Position numbers and translations under genes: made by a program. From Sipunculus nudus (Eukaryota > Annelida > Sipuncula > Golfingiida > Sipunculidae), in assembly GCA_026874595.1 (NCBI GenBank), contig CM049319.1:21607722-21671721 (forward strand): a stretch of DNA of 64,000 bases. The letters are read 5' to 3'. Shown here one piece after another: positions 11,401 to 21,539 of the stretch (position 1 is its first letter; each line of letters begins with the position of its first letter). The notes under the pieces were generated by a model, which saw only the letters and a list, made by a program, of their open reading frames with translations, ran no database searches and was not told the DNA's origin.

Positions 11401-12867
11401 GTCCATGGCCATCAAAATTATTAACGAGTCTGCTGGAAACTGTATACACATAGTCCATGGCCATCAAAATTATTAACGAGTCTGCTGGAAACAGTATACA
11501 CATAGTCCATGGCCATCAAAATTATTAACGAGTCTGCTGGAACCTGTATACGCAGTCCATGGCCATCAAAATTATTAATGAGTCTGCTGGAACCTGTATA
11601 CCCATAGTCCATGGCCATCAAAATTATTAATGAGTCTGCTGGAACCTGTATACACATAGTCCATGGCCATCAAAATTATTAATGAGTCTGCTAGAACCTG
11701 TATACACATAGTCCATGGCCATCAAAATTATTAACGAGTCTGCTGGAACCTGTATACACATAGTCCATGGCCATCAAAATTATTAACGAGTCTGCTGAAA
11801 ACTGTATACACAGTGCATGGGCATCAAAATTATTAACGAGTCTGCTGGAACCTGTATACACATAGTCCATGGGCATCAAAATTATTAACGAGTCTGCTGG
11901 AAACTGTATACACATAGTCCATGGCCATCAAATTTATTAATGAGCCTGCTGGAAACTGTATATACATAGTCCATGGCCATCAAAATTATTAACGAGTCTG
12001 CTGGAAACTGTATACACATAGTCCATGGGCATCAAAATTATTAACGAGTCTGCTGGAAACTGTATACACATAGTCCATGGGCATCAAAGTTATTAATGAG
12101 TCTGCTGGAACCTGTATACACATAGTCCATGGCCATCAAAATTATTAATGAGTCTGCTGGAACCTGTATACCCATAGTCCATGGGCATCAAAATTATTAA
12201 TGAGTCTGCTGGAACCTGTATACACATAGTCCATGGCCATCAAAAATATTAATGAGTCTGCTGGAACCTGTATACACATAGTCCATGGCCATCAAAATTA
12301 TTAATGAGTCTGCTGGAAACTTTATACACATAGTCCATGGCCATCAAAATTATTAAGGAGTCTGCTGGAACCTGTATACACATAGTCCATGGCCATCAAA
12401 ATTATTAACGAGTCTGCTGGAACCTGTATACACATAGTCCATGGCCATCAAAATTATTAACGAGTCTGCTGGAACCTGTATACACATAGTCCATGGCCAT
12501 CAAAATTATTAACGAGTCTGCTTGAAACTGTATACACATAGTCCATGGCCATCAAAATTATTAACGAGTCTGCTGGAACCTGTATACACATAGTCCATGG
12601 CCATCAAAATTATTATTGAGTCTGCTGGAACCTGTATACACATAGTCCATGGCCATCAAAATTATTAATGAGTCTGCTGGAACCTGTATACACATAGTCC
12701 ATGGCCATCAAAATTATTAATGAGTCTGCTGGAACCTGTATACACATAGTCCATGGCCATCAAAATTATTAATGAGTCTGCTGGAACCTGTATACACATA
12801 GTCCATGGCCATCAAAATTATTAATGAGTCTGCTGGAACCTGTATACACATAGTCCATGGCCATCAA
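8408..12867. repeat. 52-bp satellite, about 86 tandem copies
   Basis: The monomer is 52 bp and contains 'gagtctgctggaacctgtat', 'acacatagtccatggccatc' and 'aaaattatt'. Positions that vary between copies are aatg/aacg/aagg before 'ag', aacctg/aaactg, acac/accc, and ggcc/gggc. Some copies lost 2 bp (tatacacagtcc) and are 50 bp. The first two copies (8408-8512) are the most diverged. Shared rare variants show longer duplications inside the array, at offsets of about 1246, 1296 and 1348 bp (24-26 monomers). Each monomer holds CCATGG and ATGGCCAT palindromes. Because 52 is not a multiple of 3, reading shifts every copy and meets a stop, so the open frames here are not genes. The array lies exactly between the gag and RT parts of the DIRS-like element. 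Confidence 0.97.
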
Positions 12868-12928
12868 CAGTAGGCGGCAGTGTTGTGTAGCTAAAAATCT
12901 AAATGTTAACAGCACACAGTGTCACCAA
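12868..12928. other. Junction between satellite and DIRS gag 3' end
   Basis: The last monomer breaks off after 'ccatcaa' and continues into unique DIRS sequence ('cagtaggcggcag'), then the gag stop codon at 12929. No second copy of flanking bases is visible here to define an insertion. Confidence 0.5.
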
Positions 12929-13681
12929 TCAATTCTGATCATGGGCGTCCTGCAGGGATGGTCTTGAATATGGAACACCAGAATCTTGGAAGTTCCGGAA
13001 TGTGGAGGTATTGGCATTGTACTGTCTTGACTGATAACGACCAAGATACCCAGGCATGTAGCCAAAACCTCTGACGGCTGTATGACCTCTCTCTGTCATG
13101 TGCTGGGTTCGGCGGGATAATGCTGTTTGCTATTTGCAGATTTTTAATTGCCCTCGGTGGCAAGGCAGACGTATTTTTTGCAGGGTACGAAAATTTCTGG
13201 AGGCTTGTGGACATTGTGAGCGTACAATTGAGTCTGCATACTTCTCTTGCAAGGACTGCACATGCGCCATGTTTATCAGGCATATGTAGTTAAGTTCTTG
13301 TTCAAGGACCTTATCCTGTGGTAGTGTTGCCAAGAGTTTTAATTTTGTTTCAGCATAACGAGCCGACTTACGAACCACATTTAGCAGTGGTTGGTCATTG
13401 CTTGGCACTCCTTGTCTACAATCATGTACCTTATGGTCAGCAGTGAGCACAACATGAGCTAGAGAGTCACGTATTGACTTGAACAGAACCTTGCAATTCT
13501 TCTCGGGGTGATTCACTGTATCGTGACCAGGACTGAGGGGGCCCCTAAAGCAGTGACAGGGGCAAGAATTATCAGATGCGGCCTGGTCTGGCAAAGCATG
13601 TCGTATGGGGATAGAGAAAACTTGGGTTATATAGTTTTTTTTTATGGGGGTAAAGACATATGTATGTAGCGAGTATATCAT
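12929..13681 (-). pseudogene. DIRS gag-like gene, frameshifted
   Basis: This is the first gene of the DIRS-like element, expected to make the RNA-binding structural protein. The main frame (13681-13130) includes LNVVRKSARYAETKLKLLAT and ends in QASRNFRTLQK. A second frame continues NTSALPPRAIKNLQIANSI, and a third gives the Arg/Gln-rich tail GRYQSRQYNANTSTFRNFQD down to the TGA at 12929. The basic, aromatic tail suits a nucleic-acid-binding C-terminus. Placement upstream of RT on the same strand supports gag. The true N-terminus is unclear because the region above 13620 may already be foreign. Assignment by position and resemblance, not by a defining motif. Confidence 0.6.
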
Positions 13682-13796
13682 GCACTTATGTCTACTATCT
13701 ATACTGTCCTATTGTATGTGCAGCCGTCAAGGAATTATCTGTAATGAGAGAATGTCTTGAATGATTAGTATACGGTATATGGCATATGAACACATG

Positions 13797-13880
13797 AGCA
13801 TCCAACTGGACTCGAACCACCGACTGCATATACTGTGTAGGCGTCCTCGCTACCGATTGCGCTATCAAGCGCTTGTTGAG
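13797..13880 (-). repeat. tRNA-derived SINE head or tRNA pseudogene
   Basis: On the minus strand there is a good pol III A box (TAGCGCAATCGG, 13864-13853) and a perfect B box (GGTTCGAGTCC, 13818-13808) at the tRNA spacing. The acceptor and anticodon stems do not pair properly, so it is not a working tRNA gene. It lies in the 5' part of the DIRS-like element, upstream of gag. Confidence 0.7.
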
Positions 13881-14347
13881 GGACACAGAAATTTCTGGGT
13901 ATTTAAATATGAACATAATGTGTTGCCTCCTGTCAGTAGAAATGAAAATTATAGTTGCTTTTGGTGACGTCAGAGGTTTTGGGTAATGACATCTCTGGAA
14001 CGGTTATGGGTGGCGGCATGTCCAAATGCGTTATAACAATGCATAAACAGACAACATATGACATGAATGTAAAACTCATTAATATTGTAAATGATACGAG
14101 TAATTAATGTATTATATAATAGTATGACGTTAATGAAAGAATAAAAACAAGTGCTATTTTTGTTGTTTGTTGCAATAAAACTAGCTAGTAAAATGATCAC
14201 CCATTACTACATTGGAGTGCTCTCCTTTCTCACGTTACTTGTCAGCTTGGTTGCATGGAGGTTTTGTTAATTAGTTTGTGTGTCAACATTAAGGTGTAAT
14301 AGACCGACTTGGTCAGTTGTACACTTGAGGAGCTATATCTTTTTGCA

Positions 14348-15208
14348 ATGGCGAGCGGGCAACATGGTGAGAGCGAAAGTACCATTGATGACATACTTGA
14401 CACCATATGTACAGATAATGTGACTGTTCGTTAAAAAAAAGTAAGTAGAAGTTGTGAGTACGGAGGAGACATCACAAAGAATGACGTTTAAACGAACAAA
14501 CTGCTAGTACAAGTGAAAATCCTGGTCAGGGAAACAGTAAAGATGCTGAAGTATTATGTACATGCAGTAAAGGTAGTTACGGTAGATCTACTTTAATGAC
14601 AATGTTACAACCATAGAGACATTGAATAACACACAGCTAGTCAGAGAGGTACTGTTCAGCAAGGAATCTACGATTAACTGGCTGATTGAGAATGGGATGT
14701 TCCGTGGTAATCGTGTATGTCCGATATGTGGGGACAAAATGAAAATGTAACCAGTGTCAGAAGAGATTACTGGTGATCTATATAGGTGGAGATGCCAGAA
14801 ACAGAAACCTCGTGTGTACAATCAGAAACTTGCTATATAAGACATGGCAGTTGGTTTCATCATTCCAACTTAACTTTGGAAGAAATTATAGACATTTCAT
14901 ACTTTTGGAGACGGGGTCTGACACAAAGCCAGATTCAAATTGAAACAGGCTGCAGCAGTAACGCCCTAGTAGACTGGTGAAGGTTTTCTCGTGAAGTTTG
15001 TGAAGAAACTTTGTTGCGCAATTCAGAAAATGGAGCCAAAAAAGGAGGGGATAGTATAGTGGTGGAAATTGATGGATCGAAATTTTCCAAGAGGAAATAT
15101 CACAGAGGACATATAGTGAAGGGCTCGTGGGTATTTGACGGACGAGAACAGTTAGATAAAACAAAAGTTTTTATGTTTGTTGTGCCTGACAGGACCAAGG
15201 AACTCTAA
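14348..15208 (+). pseudogene. Merlin/ISXO2-like transposase remnant
   Basis: A possible short first exon starts at 14348 (MASGQHGESESTIDDILD). From about 14620 the sequence reads INWLIENGMFRGNRVCPICG, half of a zinc ribbon (CPIC, later WRC), then IRHGSWFHHSNLTLEEII and the ISXO2 catalytic start VVEIDGSKFSKRKYHRG (about 15060-15110) with GSWVFDG and VPDRTKE. The Asp in EIDGSKF is the expected first catalytic residue. The rest of the domain is missing after 15208. Breaks include an in-frame stop after KMKM, a 2-bp shift near 14838 and a TGA after ALVDW. Merlin is the eukaryotic relative of IS1016/ISXO2 elements. It lies inside the span of the DIRS-like element, on the opposite strand. Confidence 0.85.
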
Positions 15209-15462
15209 TCCCGCCGATACAAAAACACAATTTATATATAAAAAAATAGACAATTTTTATATGTTTATAGAAGTGTGCTGGACCTTTGCAGGTGAGATTT
15301 ACATGCAGGCCGAATTCTATAATCGCACCGCATTTAGTTTCGACTGTTCGACTTTAAAACACTGGAAGTCACTGCATTATTGACTTACTAACATCTCGAT
15401 TTTACAAGTTTTTCATTATCGCCCAACACGGCTGACCCAAGCGGTGAGTTAGCACCGAGAAT

Positions 15463-15546
15463 GAATAAATTACCGTAAGCGACCAGGTCGCTTACGAAGT
15501 GCTGCTAACAGCCACAGGCGGCAGCACATGCAGTTTGTATGTGTGA
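15463..15546 (-). repeat. Split direct repeat A1 of the DIRS-like element
   Basis: Matches A2 at 4484-4560 and forms the 5' end of the minus-strand element. It contains a perfect 9-bp inverted repeat around one base (TAAGCGACC, A, GGTCGCTTA; 15476-15494) that A2 lacks on one side. Confidence 0.8.
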
Positions 15547-16203
15547 CTACTATCATCCACTGCGCAAAGGTGTCATTTGACCGCGTTATTGAGACAATTT
15601 TTAAATTTTCCCACTATGACGTAATAGTGTATCAAAAAGTCATCACGTGACGGGTAGCTTTAGAGAAAGACCAGACCTTTCTTCATTTTGTTTTTAATTT
15701 ACTTAATGTCTTGCATTTCGCATGAAACGTTTCTTATAGTAATATACTTTAATTTATTACTTATATTCATCTAACACTCAAGAAGTAGACCAGCTCTCTG
15801 ACACAGAACATGGCGAACTCTGGATTTAAACAGCACAAAATAAAAAATCCGCTGACCACCAGACCTAATAGAAAACTTAGATTTGAATCGAGTAGTATCA
15901 TAAAATAAAGTGTGGTTCACATTCAAATCATTTCATTTGTGCTGCATCTATACTACATTGACTTGTTACATTTGTCTCAAGTTAAGAACGAATTTGCACC
16001 TAACTTGTATTGATGAAATAAACCAAGGTGTTATCGATGAAATTTTTATTTTGACAGCATTTTATGCTTGATTTCATTTTTTAACAGGTTACAAGGGCTG
16101 TGCAAACATGTAGCTGGCTGATTGTTCCGGTTAGAGTATGCCGTAGTTACAGACTTGACTGAACCTTCTTGTACATCAATCTCAAGAATGTTCCTGTGCT
16201 CGG
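15547..16203. other. Unassigned non-coding DNA
   Basis: AT-rich flank of the DIRS-like element. No exon, RNA or repeat recognised. Confidence 0.4.
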
Positions 16204-16440
16204 AAATAGCTGCAAACCTCTGACGGCAACAGACGTGATTTTGAAAAAAAATAAGGATTTTTCAGTCAAGTTTGTATTAAGCAGATCTATATGTAGTGAT
16301 GCTTTAATGTCAGCGCATAACTGGTTTAAAAATAGCTGCAAACCTCTGAAGGCAACAGATATGACTTGAAAAAGGGACCAGAATTTAAGTCAGTTTGTAA
16401 CAAACATGTCTATACGGAGTGATGCTTTAATGTCAATAAA
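16204..16440. repeat. Two-unit tandem duplication, about 127 bp each
   Basis: Both units begin 'aatagctgcaaacctctga' (16204 and 16331) and share 'agtgatgctttaatgtca' near their ends. The open frame spanning them is a by-product of the duplication. Confidence 0.8.
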
Positions 16441-16865
16441 TAACAATTTCAATTTTTATCCTACTTGTTTTCTTTTTCTATATATTTTTCTATATAAAGA
16501 TCGATTTTATTTTTTTTCAGTTACCAACTAATTAAATATGTAAATGGGAGTTTCAAATGATCATGGTCTGCCATGTAGACCTTGATTGTAATGTCTGTAA
16601 ATCAGTAGTTTAACCAAAGCTGAAATATGCCATTTACAATAGTTTGTTGTAATTTGGCTTTGTTGAGTTTGCTCAACTCTTGGCCGAACCTTTTATTATA
16701 CTTGCATGCATTTAAGAGTGAGGTAATCATGCTGAATCTGTGAGAAGTCTAGTACATGATTTCACACCAATGTCACCTTCTCAACAGACCTACAGCAGGT
16801 AGAAGCATGTTTTACGTACCGACTTAGCCAAGGCCTTCCGATCCGTTGCACAAGACTCCTGATTT

Positions 16866-17790
16866 ATGCGGCTCTGTAAAGTGCGTAGTTTTCCTGTTCC
16901 AGACAAATTGGTATGTCAAAAATATGTGCTTGATATTTCCAAAATACTCCCTGTTGGGTCATCATTACAACTTCTTGATGCAATGAAGAAACTTACAAGA
17001 TATTTAACCAATCAAACTATGTACCATGGAAAAATCATTATCAGTGAACTGGCTTGAGCAGCGAATAGGACGCATCACTCCAAGTATCATGCACCGAGTG
17101 TGCACACGAGCCTCGACTCCCATGACACATCCAAGTGCAGATACAACAAAACTGTTGGAAACCATCGTGGGTCATTCATCCACATTAAGATCACCAGCTG
17201 TAAAACAGGGGAAATCTATTGAACCACATGCTAAGACTGCCTACACAAACCTGTATAGAAATCCGATCGCAAGTTCCAAAACAGTGACTCTGGTCCAGTA
17301 GTGTGTAAAGATGAACCCTATCTTGCTGTGTCACCAGATCATCTTGTATCCTGTGACTGTCATAGCAAAGGATTGTGTGAGATTAAGTGTCCATACACCA
17401 TACGTGCTGTTACTCCGACCGTTCAAATCTACTTATCTTTTTGTGTAAGTGAAGCCGAAGGTGTCATCAAACTGTCTGCAACACTTGACCACTACTTCCA
17501 CATCACTGTGCAACTTGGTGTACTCGGCCTGTCATACTGTGAGTAGTTTGTATACACGAGTAATGGGCAACACCTAGATAGGGCCTTCTTTAATTCAACA
17601 TTATGGAACAACATGCTGACACATTTACATTGCCTCTTGACTAGCTATGTGGGTCCTCATCTCTTTTCTCTAAATGACAAGTCTGCTGAAAGAACACCAA
17701 TGTCCCCACAACCCAAGTATTATATAGCTGACATGGATGTAAATAAAGTAGTGTTACACTTTAAAATGTTAATTCACAAAGTTACAGAAG
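16866..17790 (+). pseudogene. YqaJ-type (PD-(D/E)xK) nuclease gene, frameshifted
   Basis: The protein resembles large YqaJ-domain proteins, often preceded by a SWIM zinc finger, that are numerous in cnidarian and mollusc genomes. Visible order: a linker (VCQKYVLDISKILPVGSSLQ, about 16910), NWLEQRIGRITPSIMHRVCT (about 17050), KSIEPHAKTAY (about 17215), DSGPVVCKDEPYLAVSPDHL, and CDCHSKGLCEIKCPYTIR (about 17350-17410). SPD and the E-x-K of CEIKCP are the metal-binding residues of the nuclease fold and are intact. A C-terminal part (STLWNNMLTHL) follows in another frame. At least one shift at about 17268 and another after 17546 break it; no N-terminal SWIM finger is seen. It may be a host gene relic or a mobile-element passenger. 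Family call good, role unknown. Confidence 0.75.
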
Positions 17791-20405
17791 TATGAAGCTA
17801 TGACAAATCTAAAATAGCACAACCGAGTTGGCGGGATGAAGAATGTTGCATAAAAAAAACAGTAAAGGTGACTGCTCTTACTAAGTATAGAAAAACAGGG
17901 GAACCAAATGATTTGACAGATTATAAAAGTGAAAAACAAACATTTAAAAGCTTGTGTAGTATAAAAAAGGAAAATCATAAAGATAACACATTCAAGAAAA
18001 CATTACAAAGTAAAAATATCAATGATATTTGGAAATATGTACGAAATTATAAAAGACCTAAGAAAATATCCAACATAGAACCAAATCAGTGGTATTGCTA
18101 TTTTGAAGATCTTCTTAACAATTGTAAAATGAGATTAATGATGATACAAGGGTTGTTGTTAAAAGATATATAGAAAGAAGTTATGATGGAAAATATGAGT
18201 TTGAGCGCCTAAATTCAAACATAACTGAAAAGGCAATAAAAGATGCCATTGATCAAATGCGAAAAGGAAAGTCACCTGGGCCAAATGGAATATCTATAGA
18301 CATAATCAAAGACAGTCTGTTTTACTTCATACCTTCATTGGTTACATTATTGAATAGTATTTTTCAGTAAGGAATATTTCTAGATGATCGTGGGAGAGCC
18401 ATAATATTACCGTTACACAAAAAAGGTACTGTCAATCAGCTGGAAAATTACAGGGGCATTTCCTTATTAAATGTTTTAGGTGAAATATACAACAGGTTAA
18501 TTGAATATGTTGAAAGACAAAATATGTTATCAGAGGCACAAGCAGGATACAGAAAAGAATACAGCACAATACATCATGCTTTTTGTATTACAAGCTCTGG
18601 TCCATAAATACTAACGCAAACGAAAGGGGAGATTCTATTGTATATTTGTGGATTTTAGCAAAGCTTTTGACTCTGTACAACACGATATATTATGGTATAC
18701 ACTACAAAACATAAATGGTAAAATACTTAAAATTATCAGATCAATGTACTCCAAAATGCAATCTTGTATCATTACAGACAAAGGGACTACAAGTTATTTC
18801 ATATGTTCAATTGGTACAAGACAGGGCTGTATGATGAGTCCTTTACTTTTTTTCTCTATTTATTGATGAATATTTTAATAATTTAAATACTTCTGATTGT
18901 AAAGGAATTTTTATTGATGAAGATCTATCTAATATTATGACCTTGATGTTTGCCGATGACATTGTTAACCTTGGCGATACAGTTGGCAGACTACAAAACC
19001 TTGGCGATACAGTTGGCAGACTACAAAAAGCAAATTTATCATCTGCAAGATTTTTGTAAAAAATTTGGAATGAAAATTAATATGGACAAAACAAAAATTA
19101 TGGTTTTCAGAAGAGGAGGTAAATAACGGGAAATTGAAAAATGGTACTTGTTCAACAGAAAATTAGATGTAGTCTCTCATTATAAATATCTCGGAATTAT
19201 TTTTACATCCAAATTTACATGAACAAGAGCACATCAACAGCTTACAATGCAGGCTAACAAAGCTGTGAGTGTTATCAAGAACTTTAATAAGAAGTATGGA
19301 AATTTAACAGTTTTACAACTTTTTAAATGATTTGATGGCATTGTTGCCCTAATCCTGATGTATGGGTGTGAGATTTGGGGACATTCTAAAATGAAACAGT
19401 TGAAAGAGTTCACCATAAATGTTGTATATGTTATATATAGGTGAACATTCTCCAAACGCATCCGTTTTAGGCGACTGTGGAAGACTGCCACTTTTTGTTA
19501 CATATTCAGTTCGTTGTGTTAAATATTGGTTGAAATTTGTTTCTTATGGATGATAATAGATATCCAAAGCACCTGTATCAGTTTTTATTGAAGTCAGATA
19601 ACAATGGAAAAATTATTGGGTCACTCACATCAGGACTTTACTATTTCAAGCCGGTTTTGGATATGTGTGGCTAGTACAATCTATATGAGACATAACCATT
19701 TTTATTACTCAATTTAAACAAAGAATAAAAGACATGCATGGCAATCCAAAATTGGCAAAATGACGTTCACTCTTGTAATAAATTATACTTCCATGGAATC
19801 TTTAAGTCATTGTTAACTGTTGAAAAATATTTATGTGTACAAAATAAAAAACATTTTAAGTCACTCGCTCAATTAAGATGTTGCAACCACAGACTAGCTA
19901 TAGAATCTGGGAGACACAAAGGATTAGACAGAGAGGAAAGAATATGTATATACTGTTATCGACATGGTTTCAATATTTCGGAAGACTAGTCATTCTTGTT
20001 AGAATGTCCTTTATATAATGACTTACGTCTGTCATATTTAAGAAGAGATCTGTGACAACCACATGGATATAACTTCAAAAGAATACTCAATTTGGAAAAT
20101 CCATCAGAAATTTCATATTTAGCAGCTTATGTTTATAAAGGTTTTGTTAAGAGACATAAAATGTTGGAAAATTAATATTTATAGCACCACTTTATGGCAT
20201 GTTACATTAGTTTTGCATTCATGTTTTATGTTCATCTAGAACTGAACAAATATGTATTGTTAATTTATTTCTTCTTTCTTATTTGTACTTCAAATGCATA
20301 AACATGGTTATGATTCAGTTTGTAGTGTAAAATGAAATATTGGTGTTTGTAATTGGAACTTTGGCCCTGAGGCCTTTATTCCTGAATAAACTATTTCTTT
20401 CTATC
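17783..20405 (+). pseudogene. Non-LTR retrotransposon (LINE), reverse transcriptase and C-terminus, decayed
   Basis: Begins just after the YqaJ relic with QPSWRDEECCIKK and ALTKYRKTGEPNDLTDYKSE. RT motifs follow: RKGKSPGPNGISIDIIK (about 18257), LENYRGISLLNVLGEIYNRL (about 18440), DFSKAFDSVQHDI (about 18648), GTRQGCMMSPLLF (about 18813) and the catalytic FADDI (about 18950). The C-terminal part has HYKYLGIIF and a Cys-rich RICIYCYRHG...ECPLYNDLR segment (about 19940-20030). The 3' end is 'gaataaactatttctttcta' near 20400. Several stops and shifts are present, so it is dead. The endonuclease is missing, as is usual for 5'-truncated LINEs. The exact clade is not settled by eye. Confidence 0.85.
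18969..19028 (+). repeat. 30-bp in-frame duplication beside the LINE FADD box
   Basis: The block 'ccttggcgatacagttggca' plus ten more bases occurs twice in a row just after FADDI, giving a repeated LGDTVGRLQN peptide. Being 30 bp it keeps the frame. The two copies are identical, so it looks recent. Confidence 0.85.
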
Positions 20406-21539
20406 TATCACAACCGAAGTAGAGTCCTCAGCCACATGAAGTAGTTCATGGCACCCAGGACAGCAAGACCAATAAGGGACCTTCAAAGACATTTTCAACT
20501 TATATTCATATGTTGTGTATCTAAGGAACTGTGTTGATGATACTGTAACAGAAGAATATCAAAGTACGGAATGTGTTCAATGTCACTTGTGGTACTGGTC
20601 TTTGGGCATCAGTACAGCCAATGGAGGATGTGGATTGATTTTGTGCTGCACGCCAGTACTGCAGATTTTTCATCCCGTGTGTTGTTATATTCAGGATATA
20701 TGTGGGGCTAATGTAAATCGTAAAACTTGTTTTATAATTCACACAGCCACATTATTCTAAATTACACAATTCTTTATGGGTCCAGGAAAAAACCATAGTG
20801 CATTAATTAAATCATAAAATGTATGTGGCAGCACAAGTACTCAATTTGACTTATCAGGGCTTAACATTAAATTTAATGGAACACTTTCGATGCAGCATGT
20901 ATAAATAAGATCTCAGTAGTCCCACAAAATATGTAACCCATGCATATTTGTGGGTCAATTAAATGAAATCCACATTGAACAGAGAGATAATATTTACATT
21001 TCTTCTCTTTCTGGTTTCCTGTTGTTATGTCGAAGCTAGGTTAACTTCAGTGTAGTTTTCGTTTGTTTGACTGTGAGGCCGGTGCTCATTTTCGCAGCTA
21101 TGATATGACAACAAGTCCAGATGGAAGGGAACTGGACAGCGTACTGGTCACCCAGATTGACCTCTATGATGAAGACTCCTATCTCCGGAACGTGCGTTAT
21201 ATTATTGTTGGCAAGAAGGAAAGTTCTGCCACATACCCTAAAGACATGCGAACTTCTTACAGTACACCAGATTACTTTTATGCCGTGTGAAAGTAATAAA
21301 TATTTGTCCATGCCAAAAGGCAACGATTTTCATTATGCAGAACGTCTACTGGGAATCATAACCCTCCCCCCCCCCCCAAAAAAAAAACAAAAAAAAAAAA
21401 AAAACAGCCAAGTTAAGTACACCCCTATCCCAAACATACACACAGCCAAGTTACGTATTAATAAATAAAAAAACTAATTATGTCTCCCCACTCCCCTATC
21501 CAGGAGGAGAGGTTTCAGTGCCGTCGTCATCTGTAGGAA
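20406..21539. other. Unassigned DNA with two weak open frames
   Basis: Plus-strand frames at 20515-20760 (81 codons, Cys-rich) and 21063-21290 (75 codons) have no recognised family. A C-run followed by an A-rich tract lies at 21364-21405. Nothing is called as a gene. Confidence 0.35.

Larger units (their letters stand above)
4301..15546 (-). mobile_element. DIRS/Ngaro-like tyrosine-recombinase retrotransposon, decayed and invaded
   Basis: On the minus strand the order is gag (13681-12929), RT (8407-7582), RNase H plus MT-like region (6719-5744) and tyrosine recombinase (5743-4808). The ends are split direct repeats: A at 15463-15546 and 4484-4560, B at 4570-4644 and 4301-4380. Read 5' to 3' this gives A1, genes, B1, A2, B2, the layout known for Ngaro/PAT elements, and not the inverted termini of DIRS1. 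Frameshifts and stops lie in every domain, so this copy is inactive. Removing the satellite (about 4.5 kb), the hAT MITE (0.86 kb) and the Merlin region (about 0.9 kb) leaves roughly 5 kb, a usual size for the group. Confidence 0.85.

Noticed and set aside
8980-12100. Open frames of 60-112 codons across the satellite (periodic ADSLIILMAMDYVYTGSS-type peptides)
   Set aside because: A 52-bp monomer shifts frame each copy and soon meets a stop; the longer frames exist only where 50-bp monomers reset the frame. No start context or unique sequence.
8408-12867. CRISPR-like regular repeats
   Set aside because: The units are contiguous with no spacers, and the setting is eukaryotic.
13797-13880. Functional tRNA gene
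   Set aside because: The boxes are good but acceptor, D and anticodon stems do not pair; treated as a SINE head or pseudogene.
13761-13967. Overlapping frames at the tRNA-like element (both strands)
   Set aside because: The translated pol III box region gives the familiar IAQSVAR-type artefact.
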